Of a DNA stretch of 37,531 nucleotides, positions 23,569-33,293 are shown piece after piece. The first letter of the stretch is position 1. Every line of letters begins with the position of its first letter. This DNA is from DTU015 sp964406505 (GTDB lineage: Bacteria > Bacillota > Sulfobacillia > Fermentithermobacillales > Fermentithermobacillaceae): the NCBI GenBank assembly GCA_964406505.1, contig CAYORX010000018.1, positions 1 to 37,531 of the forward strand. Reading direction: 5' to 3'. The notes below the pieces were generated by a model. It worked only from the letters and a program-made list of their open reading frames with translations. It was not told the DNA's origin and did no database searches. Both the position numbers and the translations under genes were made by a program.

Positions 23569-24753
23569 AGCACTCACACCCACCGTGCTGGGCACATCTC
23601 CCCCCGTAGGGCTTAGCGGCGGTTGCGGATCCTCAATAATCTCCCCGCTGCTCGAGACTATGTCGCCTTCAACCACAACGTTTTCCAAGGTGAATTCACC
23701 TTCGCCTACCAAGGTGCCTATAACGAGATCACCTGAAATTTTCACATTGATTAGCGTTACGCCGTTTACATTAATTTCTGCCATGAGGATCTGAATATTT
23801 TTCCCGTCGGCATCCTGTTCAATGATAGACGGTGAACCGATATGGATCTTTTTAATTTCCGTGTCGTCTTGAATTACAATTCTTACTCCGTTTTTATCTA
23901 CGACAACAGAAAGAATTTTGCATCCCTTTAAATAAACACTGTTGGCCCCGCCGCCGCTTACGAGTAGTTCCCCGTCAAGCAAAACTTGTTCAAAAAGAAC
24001 GGTGCCTTCGTCAACGCTTTCCGCAACGAGCAAATTGCCTTTTATGTGGTAATTGATTAGTTCAACATCTTTAACCAATATAACCGCATTGCCGTCTATA
24101 ACTGTCTGTTTGTCCTCGCTTCCGTACTTACCGGCTTGGGTAAAGACTTCAGCGAAAATTCTGTCAAGCACGATAACAGTTTCGGCTCTTGTAAAGTTTT
24201 CTACGGGATCAAAACTTCCATCGGTATGGCCTTTAATTATTCCCGCTTTTGTCACCGCCGCAACGGCGCCCTTGCTCCAATCGGGAATGCTGTGGCTATC
24301 TTCAAACGGAAGCACATTACCTCCTGCTTCGAGCCCCAAAATCCTGGCCAATATCACTGCAGCTTCCTGTCGTGAAATGTTAGCATTGGGCTTAAACGTT
24401 CCGTCGGGGTAGCCCTCAACATATCCCGCGCCCAAAGCTTTTGATGCATCTTCGGCAAACCACACATCGTCGCTCATACCCGACAATTCGAGCGGTGCAA
24501 AAGTTGTAAATCCAAAAGTCCTGTTTATAAGAGCTACAAATTCGGCCCTGGTTATCGGATTGTCGGGTTTAAAGGTGCCGTCCGGGTACCCTTCAACAAT
24601 TTTACGTTCAGCCCATTTTCCGATGGCTTCCCGGGCCCAATGACCTTGGTAATCACTGTCGGATTGTGCAAAAGCAAGCAACGGTGCACTGCCAAAGATA
24701 ATGCTTACGGCAACAAGTAATGCCATAAGCTTCGCGCTACGCTTGATTCTCAT
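23491..24753 (-). CDS. SLH-domain surface protein, 3' end replaced by permease sequence
   Basis: 420 codons from ATG 24753 (AGGGGTGG upstream). A signal peptide (about 1-29, ending LLAFAQ) is followed by three SLH domains: about 35-78 (WAERKIVEGYPDGTFKPDNP), about 95-138 (GAGYVEGYPDGTFKPNANIS) and about 155-200 (AGIIKGHTDGSFDPVENFTR). These bind the secondary cell-wall polymer. Residues about 215-380 are a repeated beta-strand region (for example LINYHIKGNLLVAESVDEGT, VTLINVKISGDLVIGTLVGE), like a beta-solenoid. After a proline-rich linker (PQPPLSPTGGDVPST) the last 27 codons are permease DNA (see 23370-23568). The native C-terminus is lost, but the SLH anchor and solenoid are intact and could be exported. 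Confidence 0.88.
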   Translation of the reverse strand: MRIKRSAKLMALLVAVSIIFGSAPLLAFAQSDSDYQGHWAREAIGKWAERKIVEGYPDGTFKPDNPITRAEFVALINRTFGFTTFAPLELSGMSDDVWFAEDASKALGAGYVEGYPDGTFKPNANISRQEAAVILARILGLEAGGNVLPFEDSHSIPDWSKGAVAAVTKAGIIKGHTDGSFDPVENFTRAETVIVLDRIFAEVFTQAGKYGSEDKQTVIDGNAVILVKDVELINYHIKGNLLVAESVDEGTVLFEQVLLDGELLVSGGGANSVYLKGCKILSVVVDKNGVRIVIQDDTEIKKIHIGSPSIIEQDADGKNIQILMAEINVNGVTLINVKISGDLVIGTLVGEGEFTLENVVVEGDIVSSSGEIIEDPQPPLSPTGGDVPSTVGVSAIIQDLVGSGMGKGPCACSAFSWASS

Positions 24754-25150
24754 TCAGCTACCACCCCTTAATGCTTATTCGAAGAGCCTTAAGCACACCG
24801 CAAATTGAAAAACACAATGCCTCAAATTAAAACAGGTACTCTTAGATCAGGAAACATCACCCCCAAATGCTTATTATTTGCCTGAGCTGTGGCTTGCATT
24901 TGCTTTTACATTTGAGCGACGTCAGTTAATGCGGACAATTACAGTTCACAAAAATTAATGTGTAAGAATCGGTTGTGTTTTACATCCCTCCACACTTAAT
25001 CCGTGAACTAAGGCGGCTTACATAATGATAAAGGATCGTAAGGTCATGAATTCTTCACGAAATTGGAAAATCCTTCTGAAGAATTGGTTTGTTGTTATAG
25101 TTTGGTAACTCTGTTGTGACGATTTGGTTTCTGTTACCCACAATAACACA
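24754..25150. other. Intergenic region upstream of the SLH gene
   Basis: About 400 AT-rich bases. No ORF is supported. It should hold the SLH promoter, but no clear pair of boxes stands out. Confidence 0.4.
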
Positions 25151-25177
25151 GTGGACCGACACATAGTGTCGGTCCAC
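25151..25177. terminator. Strong hairpin, probable terminator of the surface-protein gene
   Basis: GTGGACCGACAC-ATA-GTGTCGGTCCAC is a perfect 12-bp stem with a 3-base loop, 35 bases beyond the stop at 25212 on the reverse strand. No clean T run follows on either side, so termination is likely but not certain. Confidence 0.6.
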
Positions 25178-25211
25178 CTAATCTAACTACATTATCATCC
25201 AAAAATCCGGC

Positions 25212-27576
25212 TTAGTCGTCCTCACTTTTAAGCCAATTGTTATTCTTAATCAGCAAAAGTTTGAAATCTTTCTTATCCTCAGTGACTTTTACAAACTTCA
25301 CATCTTCAACCTGCTTGTCGAAGGTATTGTCTGACACGGTAATCTTTTCCAGGTCGGTCGGCATAGCTTTACTGTCGCTTGTTCCGCTGCCAAAAACCAT
25401 CACTGCCATACCCTCGGCACCGTTAATCGTTTCATTCCCCAAAATCCTAATACTGGGCTGCTCGCCATTTTGCAGGTTATAGCTTACCGCTATTGCCGAG
25501 GAACCCTACCTGAGATAGCTTTCTCTATAGTCTGTGCCATCAAGGGGCTGAGTTGCCTAAGTGTCAATGACATTGCCCACTATCTCAACAAATCCGGACC
25601 TATCTCCTGTAACATCCTTGTTCTTATATATAAATATACCGCCGGTTGCCGCATTTTCAATCACGTTGTTTTCAATATAAAGGTTACCGGTTGCTTCATA
25701 AGAAGTAATCGCAAAGTGATATTCTGTGTTTGTAATAAGGTTGCCTACAATATAGCCGGGATCGCCGCCCGCCGGTGGCACATTTCGTAGTGAAGGCCCG
25801 ACGCCGATAAGCGAGCTCTGACCCGTATACCCCTCTGTTTCACCAACAAGTCTGAAACTACAGAGAGTAACACCTGTTGCTGCGTTGATGCTACCTTCAC
25901 CCTTATAAGGGGATGGTGTAAGGGCCAGAACGGGTTTATTGTCGAAGTCAATACCCTGTATAGTGATTTTCTTTGTTCAAATAAAGCTGCGAATTAACTC
26001 CATATTGTCCTGAGGCAACAAGAATGGTATCGCCATTATCTGCAGTATTAACCGCTTCCTCAACCGTTGGGTATGAAACTCTAGTTGCCTGATTCATGAT
26101 GTTGATGACGGTCACGGCACACGTTGCTTCGATAGTGGGATCTGCGACTGAAGTAGCCATTATAGTCGCCGTGCCTGTCGCCACTCCTGTTAAATTGCCC
26201 ATGGCATCAACAGTTACTATTCCAGTGTTGTCGGATGACCAAATAACAGCCCGAGTTACATCGTGCCCGCCTGACTTAGTCTTAATTGCACCATTACCAC
26301 CGACAGCTAAAGTTATGTTGGCGGGTTCAATAGCAACACTTTTGAGATCACCAGTAGGACAGCACAAATAATTTATCGCCTTTTCATTTTTTCATTACCA
26401 TCTATCGTGGCATTACCATCTAAGACATCGTTGTCGAGGCTTGCGGCGACTGTGCTTGGTCTAGCACGGCCGGAAATATACCCTGCGTAGCCTTCGTTCT
26501 CAGCACCTTCGCTATCACTTGTAACCAGCCCTATCGTAACGTTGCTCACGATACAGTTGGAGATATCTTTTGCATATCTTGAACTGCCTGCGATGCCACC
26601 GGCCCTAGTTTGGCTTTCAATGGTTGAATCAGTAACGTTACAATCAGTAACACTATAGTTATCATAAAGGTTTCCTACAACATCACCAGCAGTTTCACCA
26701 CTTTTACCCGTCATACCTGTTTTGTAGTTTGCGGTAATCCCAACGTTGGAAACCTCACTATTGGTGACTGAGGTAGTGGAATAGCCAATAATCCCACCCG
26801 CATATTTCAATCCCGTAACAGTAGCGTTGCTCACCTTAATGTCGTTAATTTTAGCAGCGTGCCCTATGCCAGATACCCATGTTGTACCTGCTTTAGCCAT
26901 GCCCGCCAATACGCCAACACCTGTGTATCCGTTAACCGTTGCATTGACCAGTTCAACGTTCTTAATCTCGGCGTTTTCAGTCGGCATACTAATCACACCA
27001 AATAAACCAACTGCCTTATGATCATCCTTGTCAATTTTTAGGTTTGAAATGGTACGCCCTTTTCCATCAAAACTGCCCTTAAACACGTTTTCATAACTGT
27101 ACTCGGCAGCAGTAAGTTCTGTTGCTTCATTAATAGAGCCTATTGGCACCCACTCTAACTCAAGTAGATCGATATCTGACCCAAATTCAATTGTCTTTCC
27201 TGCGAAATCTACAGGGTCTTCATCTCTGTTTACCAGTAACGCCAATCTTGCAAGTTCTGCCGCTGTGTTCGCTGTGTTGATAGTATACGTATCCCCAATA
27301 CCCTTATCATACCAATCTGTTACAGCTAGCTCACACCAATCTTTTGCGACTGTCACAGTACAATTGGCTTTTTTGCTGCTATTTGAAGCTGAAGTAGCCG
27401 TGATTGTCGCCCTGCCGGACGCTATGGCTGTTTACAACTCCATTAGCCACAGTAGCAACATTGGTATCGCTAGATGACCAAGTTACCCGTTTGTTGGTCG
27501 CATTCTCAGGTACCACTGTTGCAGTTAGAAGTCCTGTTGCCCCTACTTCCAGCAACATTTCAACAGGATCCATACT
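25212..27576 (-). pseudogene. Broken surface protein with Big_2, GLUG-like and beta-helix regions
   Basis: Reverse translation can be followed across frames. From the junction at 27576 comes a Big_2 domain (LLTATVVPENATNKRVTWSS). A frameshift near 27425 is followed by ASGRATITATSASNSSKKAN and a long GLUG-type region (NVFKGSFDGKGRTISNLKID, AVGLFGVISM, AGGIIGYSTTSVTNSEVSNV). A second shift near 26385 leads to another Big_2 domain (LKSVAIEPANITLAVGGNGA) and the start of a right-handed beta-helix (YPTVEEAVNTADNGDTILVA). A third shift near 25985 leads to more beta-helix (IENNVIENAATGGIFIYKNK), in-frame TAG stops at 25557 and about 25506, and an open tail to 25212. Such proteins are cell-surface adhesins or polysaccharide-active proteins. 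The 5' end is cut exactly at the permease junction, so signal peptide and any anchor are missing. Confidence 0.85.
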
Positions 27577-27779
27577 AATAGGTATTTCTGTGAGGGTAGC
27601 AACCCGGCGTTGATACCTGGCCTACCCATAAAAATACCCGCTACAAACATGTCTATGAAAAGAAGAGGTAAAACCTTTTTAGCAAAATCCCATGACGAAT
27701 CCAACCAATCCTGTAGTTCCTCGACGGTAAACCAGTTTTTCACCATATGAGTTAAGGTAACCAAAATAAAAGCCGTCAA
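27577..27779 (-). pseudogene. Middle part of the UPF0718/DUF318-type permease gene
   Basis: Reverse reading gives MVKNWFTVEELQDWLDSSWD then FAKKVLPLLFIDMFVAGIFM-GRPG, the loop and helix before the second half of YraQ-type permeases. After a small deletion and frame change come VATLTEIPI, which normally precedes the GMGKGP motif. The continuation IIQDLVGSGMGKGP is found at 23568, so DNA from 23569 to 27576 interrupts the gene between codons for I and I. The N-terminal helices are not recognisable upstream. Confidence 0.8.
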
Positions 27780-28254
27780 GACCTACTTTACGCGATACAC
27801 TGCGTAGAAAAACCCAAAACTGTCAGCAGGCTTAGCCCACGCCGCAAAGTAAGCGATGGTTTGTGTAAGGCTTCTAGTACCCATCTCATCGAGCAACTAA
27901 AGATACGATTTTCAGGTGGCTTACTATGACTGGTGAAGCAAAACTTTCAAGCGATCAGTTTGAAGACAAATATCTTCCTGTTAGCTTATGGGAAGCTTAG
28001 CACTTGGCTTTATACCTTTCCTAATTCGCCACCCTTTTTTTGCAGTTAGTAAAAAGGTTCTCTCAAAATACAATGCCCAGCCACCTTTACTTAGATAGCC
28101 GGGCTGGATCATATTGATCTAAAATAATGTAAGCTAGTATTGTAGGTGCCATGCTAAAGCACCCGATTGAGCGCTTTTCACCAAATGCAGATCACGGACG
28201 TTAACAATGCTTTAGTGTTGCGCTAGCATCTTAATATCTTAGCATCATGTATTA
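27780..28254. other. Intergenic region with fragments only
   Basis: 475 bases. On the reverse strand a short open stretch (about 27797-27885, MGTRSLTQTIAYFAAWAKPA) could be a relic of something upstream of the permease. On the forward strand two short open stretches (MTGEAKLSSDQFEDKYLPVS near 27926 and LALGFIPFLIRHPFFAVSKK just after) look protein-like but have no family I recognise. No complete gene. Confidence 0.4.
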
Positions 28255-30435
28255 CTAGTTAGACAAAAGCTTGTAAAGCACTTGCGCTATCTCGGCACGA
28301 GTGCATGTCTGCGTAGGATACAAATACCCCATGTCACCACCGACTATACCTGCCTGTACCAAAACCTTGATTGGCTCTTTCGCCCAAATTGCTACATCTT
28401 TGCTATCTGCAAAATGTGAAAGACTTGTATCCGATTGGGCTAAAGGTAATTCATCGAGGAAATTCAATAGATTAAATAGGAGACCAAATACTTCCTGACG
28501 ACTTATAGTACGCTCAGGAGCAAATCTATTGTTCCCTATTCCGCTTGAAACACCAAGTTTCTTGGCTGTGGCTAAATATCCTGTGTAATATGTGTCTCCA
28601 GCATCACTAAAATTATCGATGCCACCCGACATCGGGGGAACACCACAAGCGCGCATTAGTAAGGTCAAAGCCTGACCTCGACTAACGCACTTTTCGGGTT
28701 CAAACGTGTTTGGCGAAGTGCCTTGGGTAATTCCTTTGGTCCATATAAAATTTACTGCTTCAAAGTACCAAGCCTTAGCGGACACATCTTTAAACACTTT
28801 ATCAGCGCTTTGTCCGGGAGTTACCGAAACATCCTGTTCGACTGTATCGGTATCATCAAATATCGGAACTATCCGATTAAACATTGCAGTAATGACAAGA
28901 TCTCGGGTAACAGCCAGATACTCAGTACTGTCCCATCCTACAAATACATGATCTTCTGGTGGCGTCACGACAGGCGGTACGGCGCTGTGCCCAGATTTAA
29001 TTTTTTGCATTGGAGCTAACAAATACCCGTCACTGTCGACAAAAAGCACCGTAAAATCGGGGTCTTGAACGGGCATAACCTTATCTTCCTCTTTTATCTT
29101 CTTAAACAAGGCTGTAACAACGAGATCTTGAGTTACAGCGCGGTATTTAGAATTGTCCCAACCTTGGAATGTAAAACCAGTGGGTGGCGTGACTGTAGGT
29201 GGTTTTGCGCTATCTCCACGCTTGATATTTTGTATAGGCGCAAGTAAAGTACCATCGCTATCAACAAAACGTACCTCGAACTTAGTTTCTTTAACGATCC
29301 CACCACTTCTGTTGGTTATATATACAAACCTACACAAACTGCTCAACTTGTCAGCCTGGGTTGCATTTTTAGTAGGTGTCTTTTGACCTTTAAGTGACGA
29401 ATCGGCAAGGGTAATCCTTCCACCTGATAAGTTTGAATCGCCACAATAGAATGTATCTGTGACTTCATCGTAGTCTGTTATAACAACCGTGCAAGATGGG
29501 TCTGTTTTCTTCCTCGTATAAGCTAAAACGCCTTCAGGGTGATCTTTCAGCAAAGATATTAACAGTTCTTTTTGTTTTGTCTCTTGATCCTTGCAGGTAG
29601 TCTTGAAACCCTTGTAATTGATGCTCCAATTTGCGACCCCAAAGCCATCTTTCCATAAATGGGGCTTTGCATCGGCAACAGTAAGGGCTTTCCAATTTTC
29701 GCCATCGATGACTGCCCGACGTCGTAGCAATGTCATCAAAGCAACTAACGTTCCTTGACGTTCACCAGGTTTTTGAAACAAAAAAACATCAGGATTATTT
29801 AGTTCCTCAAATGTCACGGTAGGTTGGGTTGGCAGAATAAGCCCACCACTTCTGTTGTTAATATAGACAAACCGGCAAAAGCTAGTTAACTTATCGGCCT
29901 GTGTCGCTTTAGCGGTTTTCACCTTTTGACCCTTCACTGTTGAACTAGCTAAGGTCCTTCTACCACCGGATTTTGAAGGATCTGCACAATAAAACGTGCC
30001 GCTAGAAACATCGTAATCGGTTATCAGCACCGCGTGCGGCGGCTCGGTTCTTTTTCTAGTATAAGCTAAAACACCTTCGGGATGGTCTTTGAGCAAAGAT
30101 ATTAGGAGTTCCTTCTGTTTTGTGGTCTGATCTTTCATAGTTGTCTTGAAACCCTTATAATTAATGGCCCACCGATACACCCCTTGACCGGATTTCCACA
30201 AAACAGGCCGGGCGGCATCGACTGTAATAGACTTCCAGTTTTCACCGTCAATCAGTGCTCGTCTTCTTAGCAGCATGACGAGAGACACCAGAGTACATTC
30301 TTGACTGCCTGCCTTTTGCATTAAAAACACGTCGGGGTTATTTAGCTTTTCAAATGTTACGGCAGCCTTTGTGGGCAAAGGTGCCAGGCCCATTAGCAAT
30401 ACGACGGCTAATAACGCTATCCAGATTCTTCTCAT
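28255..30435 (-). CDS. SLH-anchored protein with tandem C39-like peptidase domains
   Basis: 726 residues. Signal peptide 1-24. Two copies of a domain of about 180 residues follow (about 26-200 and 207-385), resembling C39-type papain-fold peptidases. In copy 1 the triad candidates are C47 (SQECTLVSLVML), H134 (PPHAVLITDYD) and D152 (YCADPS). In copy 2 the matching positions are G228 (RQGTLVALMTLL) and C315 (PSCTVVITDYD), with D333 kept, so copy 2 should be catalytically dead. Then two InlB/Listeria-Bacteroides-type repeats (VRFVDSDGTLLAPIQNIKRG and VLFVDSDGYLLAPMQKIKSG, each ending near GW-D) and three SLH domains (about 550-726) that bind the cell wall. It is thus a cell-surface enzyme or binder. 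The two copies share long identical stretches (LLISLLKDHPEGVLAYTRK), so the duplication is fairly recent or under conversion. Substrate unknown. Confidence 0.85.
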   Translation of the reverse strand: MRRIWIALLAVVLLMGLAPLPTKAAVTFEKLNNPDVFLMQKAGSQECTLVSLVMLLRRRALIDGENWKSITVDAARPVLWKSGQGVYRWAINYKGFKTTMKDQTTKQKELLISLLKDHPEGVLAYTRKRTEPPHAVLITDYDVSSGTFYCADPSKSGGRRTLASSTVKGQKVKTAKATQADKLTSFCRFVYINNRSGGLILPTQPTVTFEELNNPDVFLFQKPGERQGTLVALMTLLRRRAVIDGENWKALTVADAKPHLWKDGFGVANWSINYKGFKTTCKDQETKQKELLISLLKDHPEGVLAYTRKKTDPSCTVVITDYDEVTDTFYCGDSNLSGGRITLADSSLKGQKTPTKNATQADKLSSLCRFVYITNRSGGIVKETKFEVRFVDSDGTLLAPIQNIKRGDSAKPPTVTPPTGFTFQGWDNSKYRAVTQDLVVTALFKKIKEEDKVMPVQDPDFTVLFVDSDGYLLAPMQKIKSGHSAVPPVVTPPEDHVFVGWDSTEYLAVTRDLVITAMFNRIVPIFDDTDTVEQDVSVTPGQSADKVFKDVSAKAWYFEAVNFIWTKGITQGTSPNTFEPEKCVSRGQALTLLMRACGVPPMSGGIDNFSDAGDTYYTGYLATAKKLGVSSGIGNNRFAPERTISRQEVFGLLFNLLNFLDELPLAQSDTSLSHFADSKDVAIWAKEPIKVLVQAGIVGGDMGYLYPTQTCTRAEIAQVLYKLLSN

Positions 30436-30662
30436 GGAGGAAAACCCCTTCCCCTTTTATTATGGTATCCAGGCACATTTCCATGTTCATCGATCGTTAA
30501 GATTGTAACGACCTACCAACATCGTATGAATACCCAACCTTCGAATGTACATATTGTGGTTACCCGATTCAGATACGAGATAACGGTTCTATCACCAATA
30601 TGTATGTTGAGAATTGCGAGAACTCAATTTGAAAGCATAAAAACCTACCTGTATGTTTTCTG
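30436..30662. other. Intergenic region upstream of the C39/SLH gene
   Basis: 227 AT-rich bases between two reverse-strand genes, expected to hold the promoter of the C39/SLH gene. No convincing boxes and no small gene seen. Confidence 0.4.
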
Positions 30663-31409
30663 TTACCAAAGTAATTTAGACCAATCTTGAAGAACCCCAT
30701 AATTTAGGAACTGTACCGTTTTTCGTACCGCTACTTGTACCGCTATTCCTACCCCAAGCATATATATTGCTTGCGAAAATATAGCTAACCACAGCTGCTG
30801 ATTTTCTTTGATCTTAACGACAAAATGAAGTCCTGCGTAGTAGCATAGAAGCACCAGGGACCAAACGGAAGCCACAACACCTAACGCCAAACCCATTGAA
30901 ACATACCGTAGGAGCGCCGCCGCCAAAAGAGCAGTTAGATTATACACAGTTAGTAAACCAATTTGGTTCGCTAAACCTTTTTCATCCACTTTTGCACGAA
31001 AAACGTATCGAGCTACACAGTATGTAGAGAGCCAGATCAAGCCACAGCCTAGCACATTCCCTATGAACACCTGGAAGAACACCTTTGCCCGCATATCCAT
31101 GATCACGTCGCCGAACATAGATATTTTAGCCTTTGGGGCAATCGCCAACGCATAAACTAAAGACTTAAGAACCACTAAGGATAGCCCCGGCCAAAACGAC
31201 TGCCACAAAGGCAAACCGCTGAATACAGCCAACGGACGGGTGAACAAAGCCTTGATTACCTCAAGAACATTTCTACCTGTAAACACTACCGGGGGAACGT
31301 CGTTAGTGGATGAAGTTACCGCAAAACGCTTTGTAACCGGACTGCAGCATTCAGGACACGTTTCAACACCGTCTTCGATCTCGGTACCACACTTCACACA
31401 ATAAGGCAT
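30663..31409 (-). CDS. Zinc-ribbon multi-pass membrane protein (Yip1-like layout)
   Basis: 248 residues. ATG 31409 is chosen because AGGAGG lies just upstream and the protein then begins MPYCVKCGTEIEDGVETCPE, a complete four-cysteine zinc ribbon (C-x2-C ... C-x2-C). About 45 linker residues lead to five hydrophobic helices (for example FWPGLSLVVLKSLVYALAIA, GLLTVYNLTALLAAALLRYV, LALGVVASVWSLVLLCYYAG, IFSQAIYMLGVGIAVQVAVR). The arrangement of a cytoplasmic N-terminal zinc ribbon and a Yip1-type membrane domain is seen in many bacterial proteins of unknown function. It lies 13 bases after the gene at 31423-33039 and is cotranscribed with it; the two share zinc ribbons. Confidence 0.75.
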   Translation of the reverse strand: MPYCVKCGTEIEDGVETCPECCSPVTKRFAVTSSTNDVPPVVFTGRNVLEVIKALFTRPLAVFSGLPLWQSFWPGLSLVVLKSLVYALAIAPKAKISMFGDVIMDMRAKVFFQVFIGNVLGCGLIWLSTYCVARYVFRAKVDEKGLANQIGLLTVYNLTALLAAALLRYVSMGLALGVVASVWSLVLLCYYAGLHFVVKIKENQQLWLAIFSQAIYMLGVGIAVQVAVRKTVQFLNYGVLQDWSKLLW

Positions 31410-31422
31410 AGGGGAACCTCCT

Positions 31423-33039
31423 TTACTCTTCGCGCAGTTCCGTTTCCGATATCTGTTCTCCCCGCAACTGCACTTCGTCCGAACTTTGGGATTGCACCAA
31501 GGTCTCGTCGGAAATCTTATTTCCGCACCAATAGCAATAGTTATCCCCTGCAACCCCATCTTGACCGCACGTGGGACACCTTTGGTAATTGTTCACTTCG
31601 TGCCCGCATCTGTAACAAAATTTATCTGTGGATTGCGCTAGCAAACCGCAAAATAAGCATGTCGTGGAACCCGCAACCACCGAATCTGCTACCCACACCT
31701 TCGAACTCGCCCAAGGCACCCGTTTGAATCGTTCTGCTAAAACTGATGCATATTTTTTTAGATTTGTCAGGAGTTTCTCAAGAAACTGGAATGCAAAAAC
31801 TCCACGGGATTTTTTCATGCCCAGAGATCTTCCAGGGATGAGGATATGTTCTTCATCTGTTATTTGAGCCTTCTTCCGTCTAATCACGACCATCGCAATC
31901 CCACTGGCGAAAAGACCCAAAACCAACACCAATCCGACCACGCTACCAACATTAACCTTTCTCACCCATGTTTTAGCGTAAACCTCACCAGACGGAGAAA
32001 CGACAACTAAGCGCTGGTCGCCAGGCAGTCGTTGTCCGTCACTATCTACCCTAGTCCCCTTAAAATTTGCGGAATACTCCAGAGGTTGAGACATCTGTAA
32101 AGGTGTTCCTAACCACGATGTAAAGTCAAAAGCATCCTCAAACAGGTAGTCTTTCCAGAAGCCGATCCCTCTGCTATTAGCCTCTGCAAAAGTCAATCGC
32201 CCTGACCCAAAAATTTTTTCTGAAGTCTCCTTAAGGGCTTCAAGATTTTTTTCGGATATGGTAAAAGTATAATCAGTGAGATCTTCCTGTTCGCCTGATG
32301 ATACAGTAACGGAAGCGCCCGTTTTGTTAGAAAGAAATTCTTCAACTTGATTTAGCTGTTTAGCTGTTTCATTTGAGACAGTGACCGTGAATGTTCGCGA
32401 CGGTGAACCAAACACATTAGTTTCAACTTGTACTTTTTCAACTGGGTACAGATGTGTCGACATGGCTTGCCACCCAGGCGATTGTGAAACGACCTTCCAT
32501 TCTAGTTGACCTGGCAACCACACCCTATTGGAATAAGACCGCAGAAGCGGACCCTGGAGGTCACTAGGAACCAAACCAGCCCTTTGTATCGCGTCCAACG
32601 CCCAGTCAAAATATCGTTTCGATGACGAAGAATCGGACAGCGAGAACTCCACAACAAAGGGCGTTCCTGCTTTGATCAGAACCACTTCAACGGCCTCACC
32701 CAACAATTGAGAAGACTTTTCTTCAAGTTCCCTAATATTATCGAACTCCATTGTAAACGTATAGACAGTTGCGTAACCGGTTTTTTGACGTGAAACTAGA
32801 GAAAAGCAATCAGGTTTGGCCCGGGCAAGGACCTCGGCGATATCACTAGCAGAAATGCCCGCCTCCTGCAGATCGGCATCTTGGGCAACTATTTCAACAC
32901 TTCTATTCCCACTTCCATCAAGTTCCACGAAAGTATTTAGGGTTCCGGTACAAGTCGAACCCATGCAAGCGGGACAAAAGAGGATTGCTAGTGCGACAAA
33001 CGCCAAAGAGATCAACGCAAACAGTCTTTTGAACCTCAC
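31423..33039 (-). CDS. Membrane protein with large ectodomain and cytoplasmic double zinc ribbon
   Basis: 538 residues from GTG 33039, supported by GGGGAGG 9 bases upstream (an ATG at 33060 overlaps that site). Signal-like helix 1-25 ending at cysteines (LFCPAC), so a lipoprotein is possible. The ectodomain (about 30-375) has beta-rich repeats such as FTVTVSNETAKQLNQVEEFL and YTFTISEKNLEALKETSEKI, which resemble each other. A membrane helix follows at about 382-403 (SVVGLVLVLGLFASGIAMVV), then a cytoplasmic tail with two zinc ribbons at the end: CLFC...CYRC and CPTC...CYWC, eight cysteines in all. Family not recognised; similar layouts are called DUF3153-like or zinc-ribbon membrane proteins. 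It may be a scaffold working with the next gene. Confidence 0.7.
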   Translation of the reverse strand: MRFKRLFALISLAFVALAILFCPACMGSTCTGTLNTFVELDGSGNRSVEIVAQDADLQEAGISASDIAEVLARAKPDCFSLVSRQKTGYATVYTFTMEFDNIRELEEKSSQLLGEAVEVVLIKAGTPFVVEFSLSDSSSSKRYFDWALDAIQRAGLVPSDLQGPLLRSYSNRVWLPGQLEWKVVSQSPGWQAMSTHLYPVEKVQVETNVFGSPSRTFTVTVSNETAKQLNQVEEFLSNKTGASVTVSSGEQEDLTDYTFTISEKNLEALKETSEKIFGSGRLTFAEANSRGIGFWKDYLFEDAFDFTSWLGTPLQMSQPLEYSANFKGTRVDSDGQRLPGDQRLVVVSPSGEVYAKTWVRKVNVGSVVGLVLVLGLFASGIAMVVIRRKKAQITDEEHILIPGRSLGMKKSRGVFAFQFLEKLLTNLKKYASVLAERFKRVPWASSKVWVADSVVAGSTTCLFCGLLAQSTDKFCYRCGHEVNNYQRCPTCGQDGVAGDNYCYWCGNKISDETLVQSQSSDEVQLRGEQISETELREE

Positions 33040-33251
33040 TACTTGACACCTCCCCATCATAATTCCTGAGAACGATATTCTAGGTAAAAATCGGAAATCC
33101 TGCGGCTTTTTAAGTTCCTAGTGATAAATCCCACATAGGATTTGACCTACACCATAAATGTGCCTTAAAGTTATGCGCCCGAGAACATTCATTGTTCCAG
33201 TTAACAGTAAAATTGATCCCATTCGCCAACAGATAATTGATTTTCCAAGCC

Positions 33252-33293
33252 GTTGGTCCTTGCTTGTTGGTCCTTGCTTGTTGATCCTTGCCA
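33252..33293. repeat. Three tandem 14-bp repeats
   Basis: GTTGGTCCTTGCTT occurs twice without change, and a third unit GTTGATCCTTGCCA has three changes. Noncoding; function unknown. Confidence 0.85.

Noticed and set aside
23569..27576. The 4-kb insert as a transposon
   Set aside because: No transposase, no terminal inverted repeats, and both end genes are truncated at the junctions. At most 3 bases are shared at the two ends.
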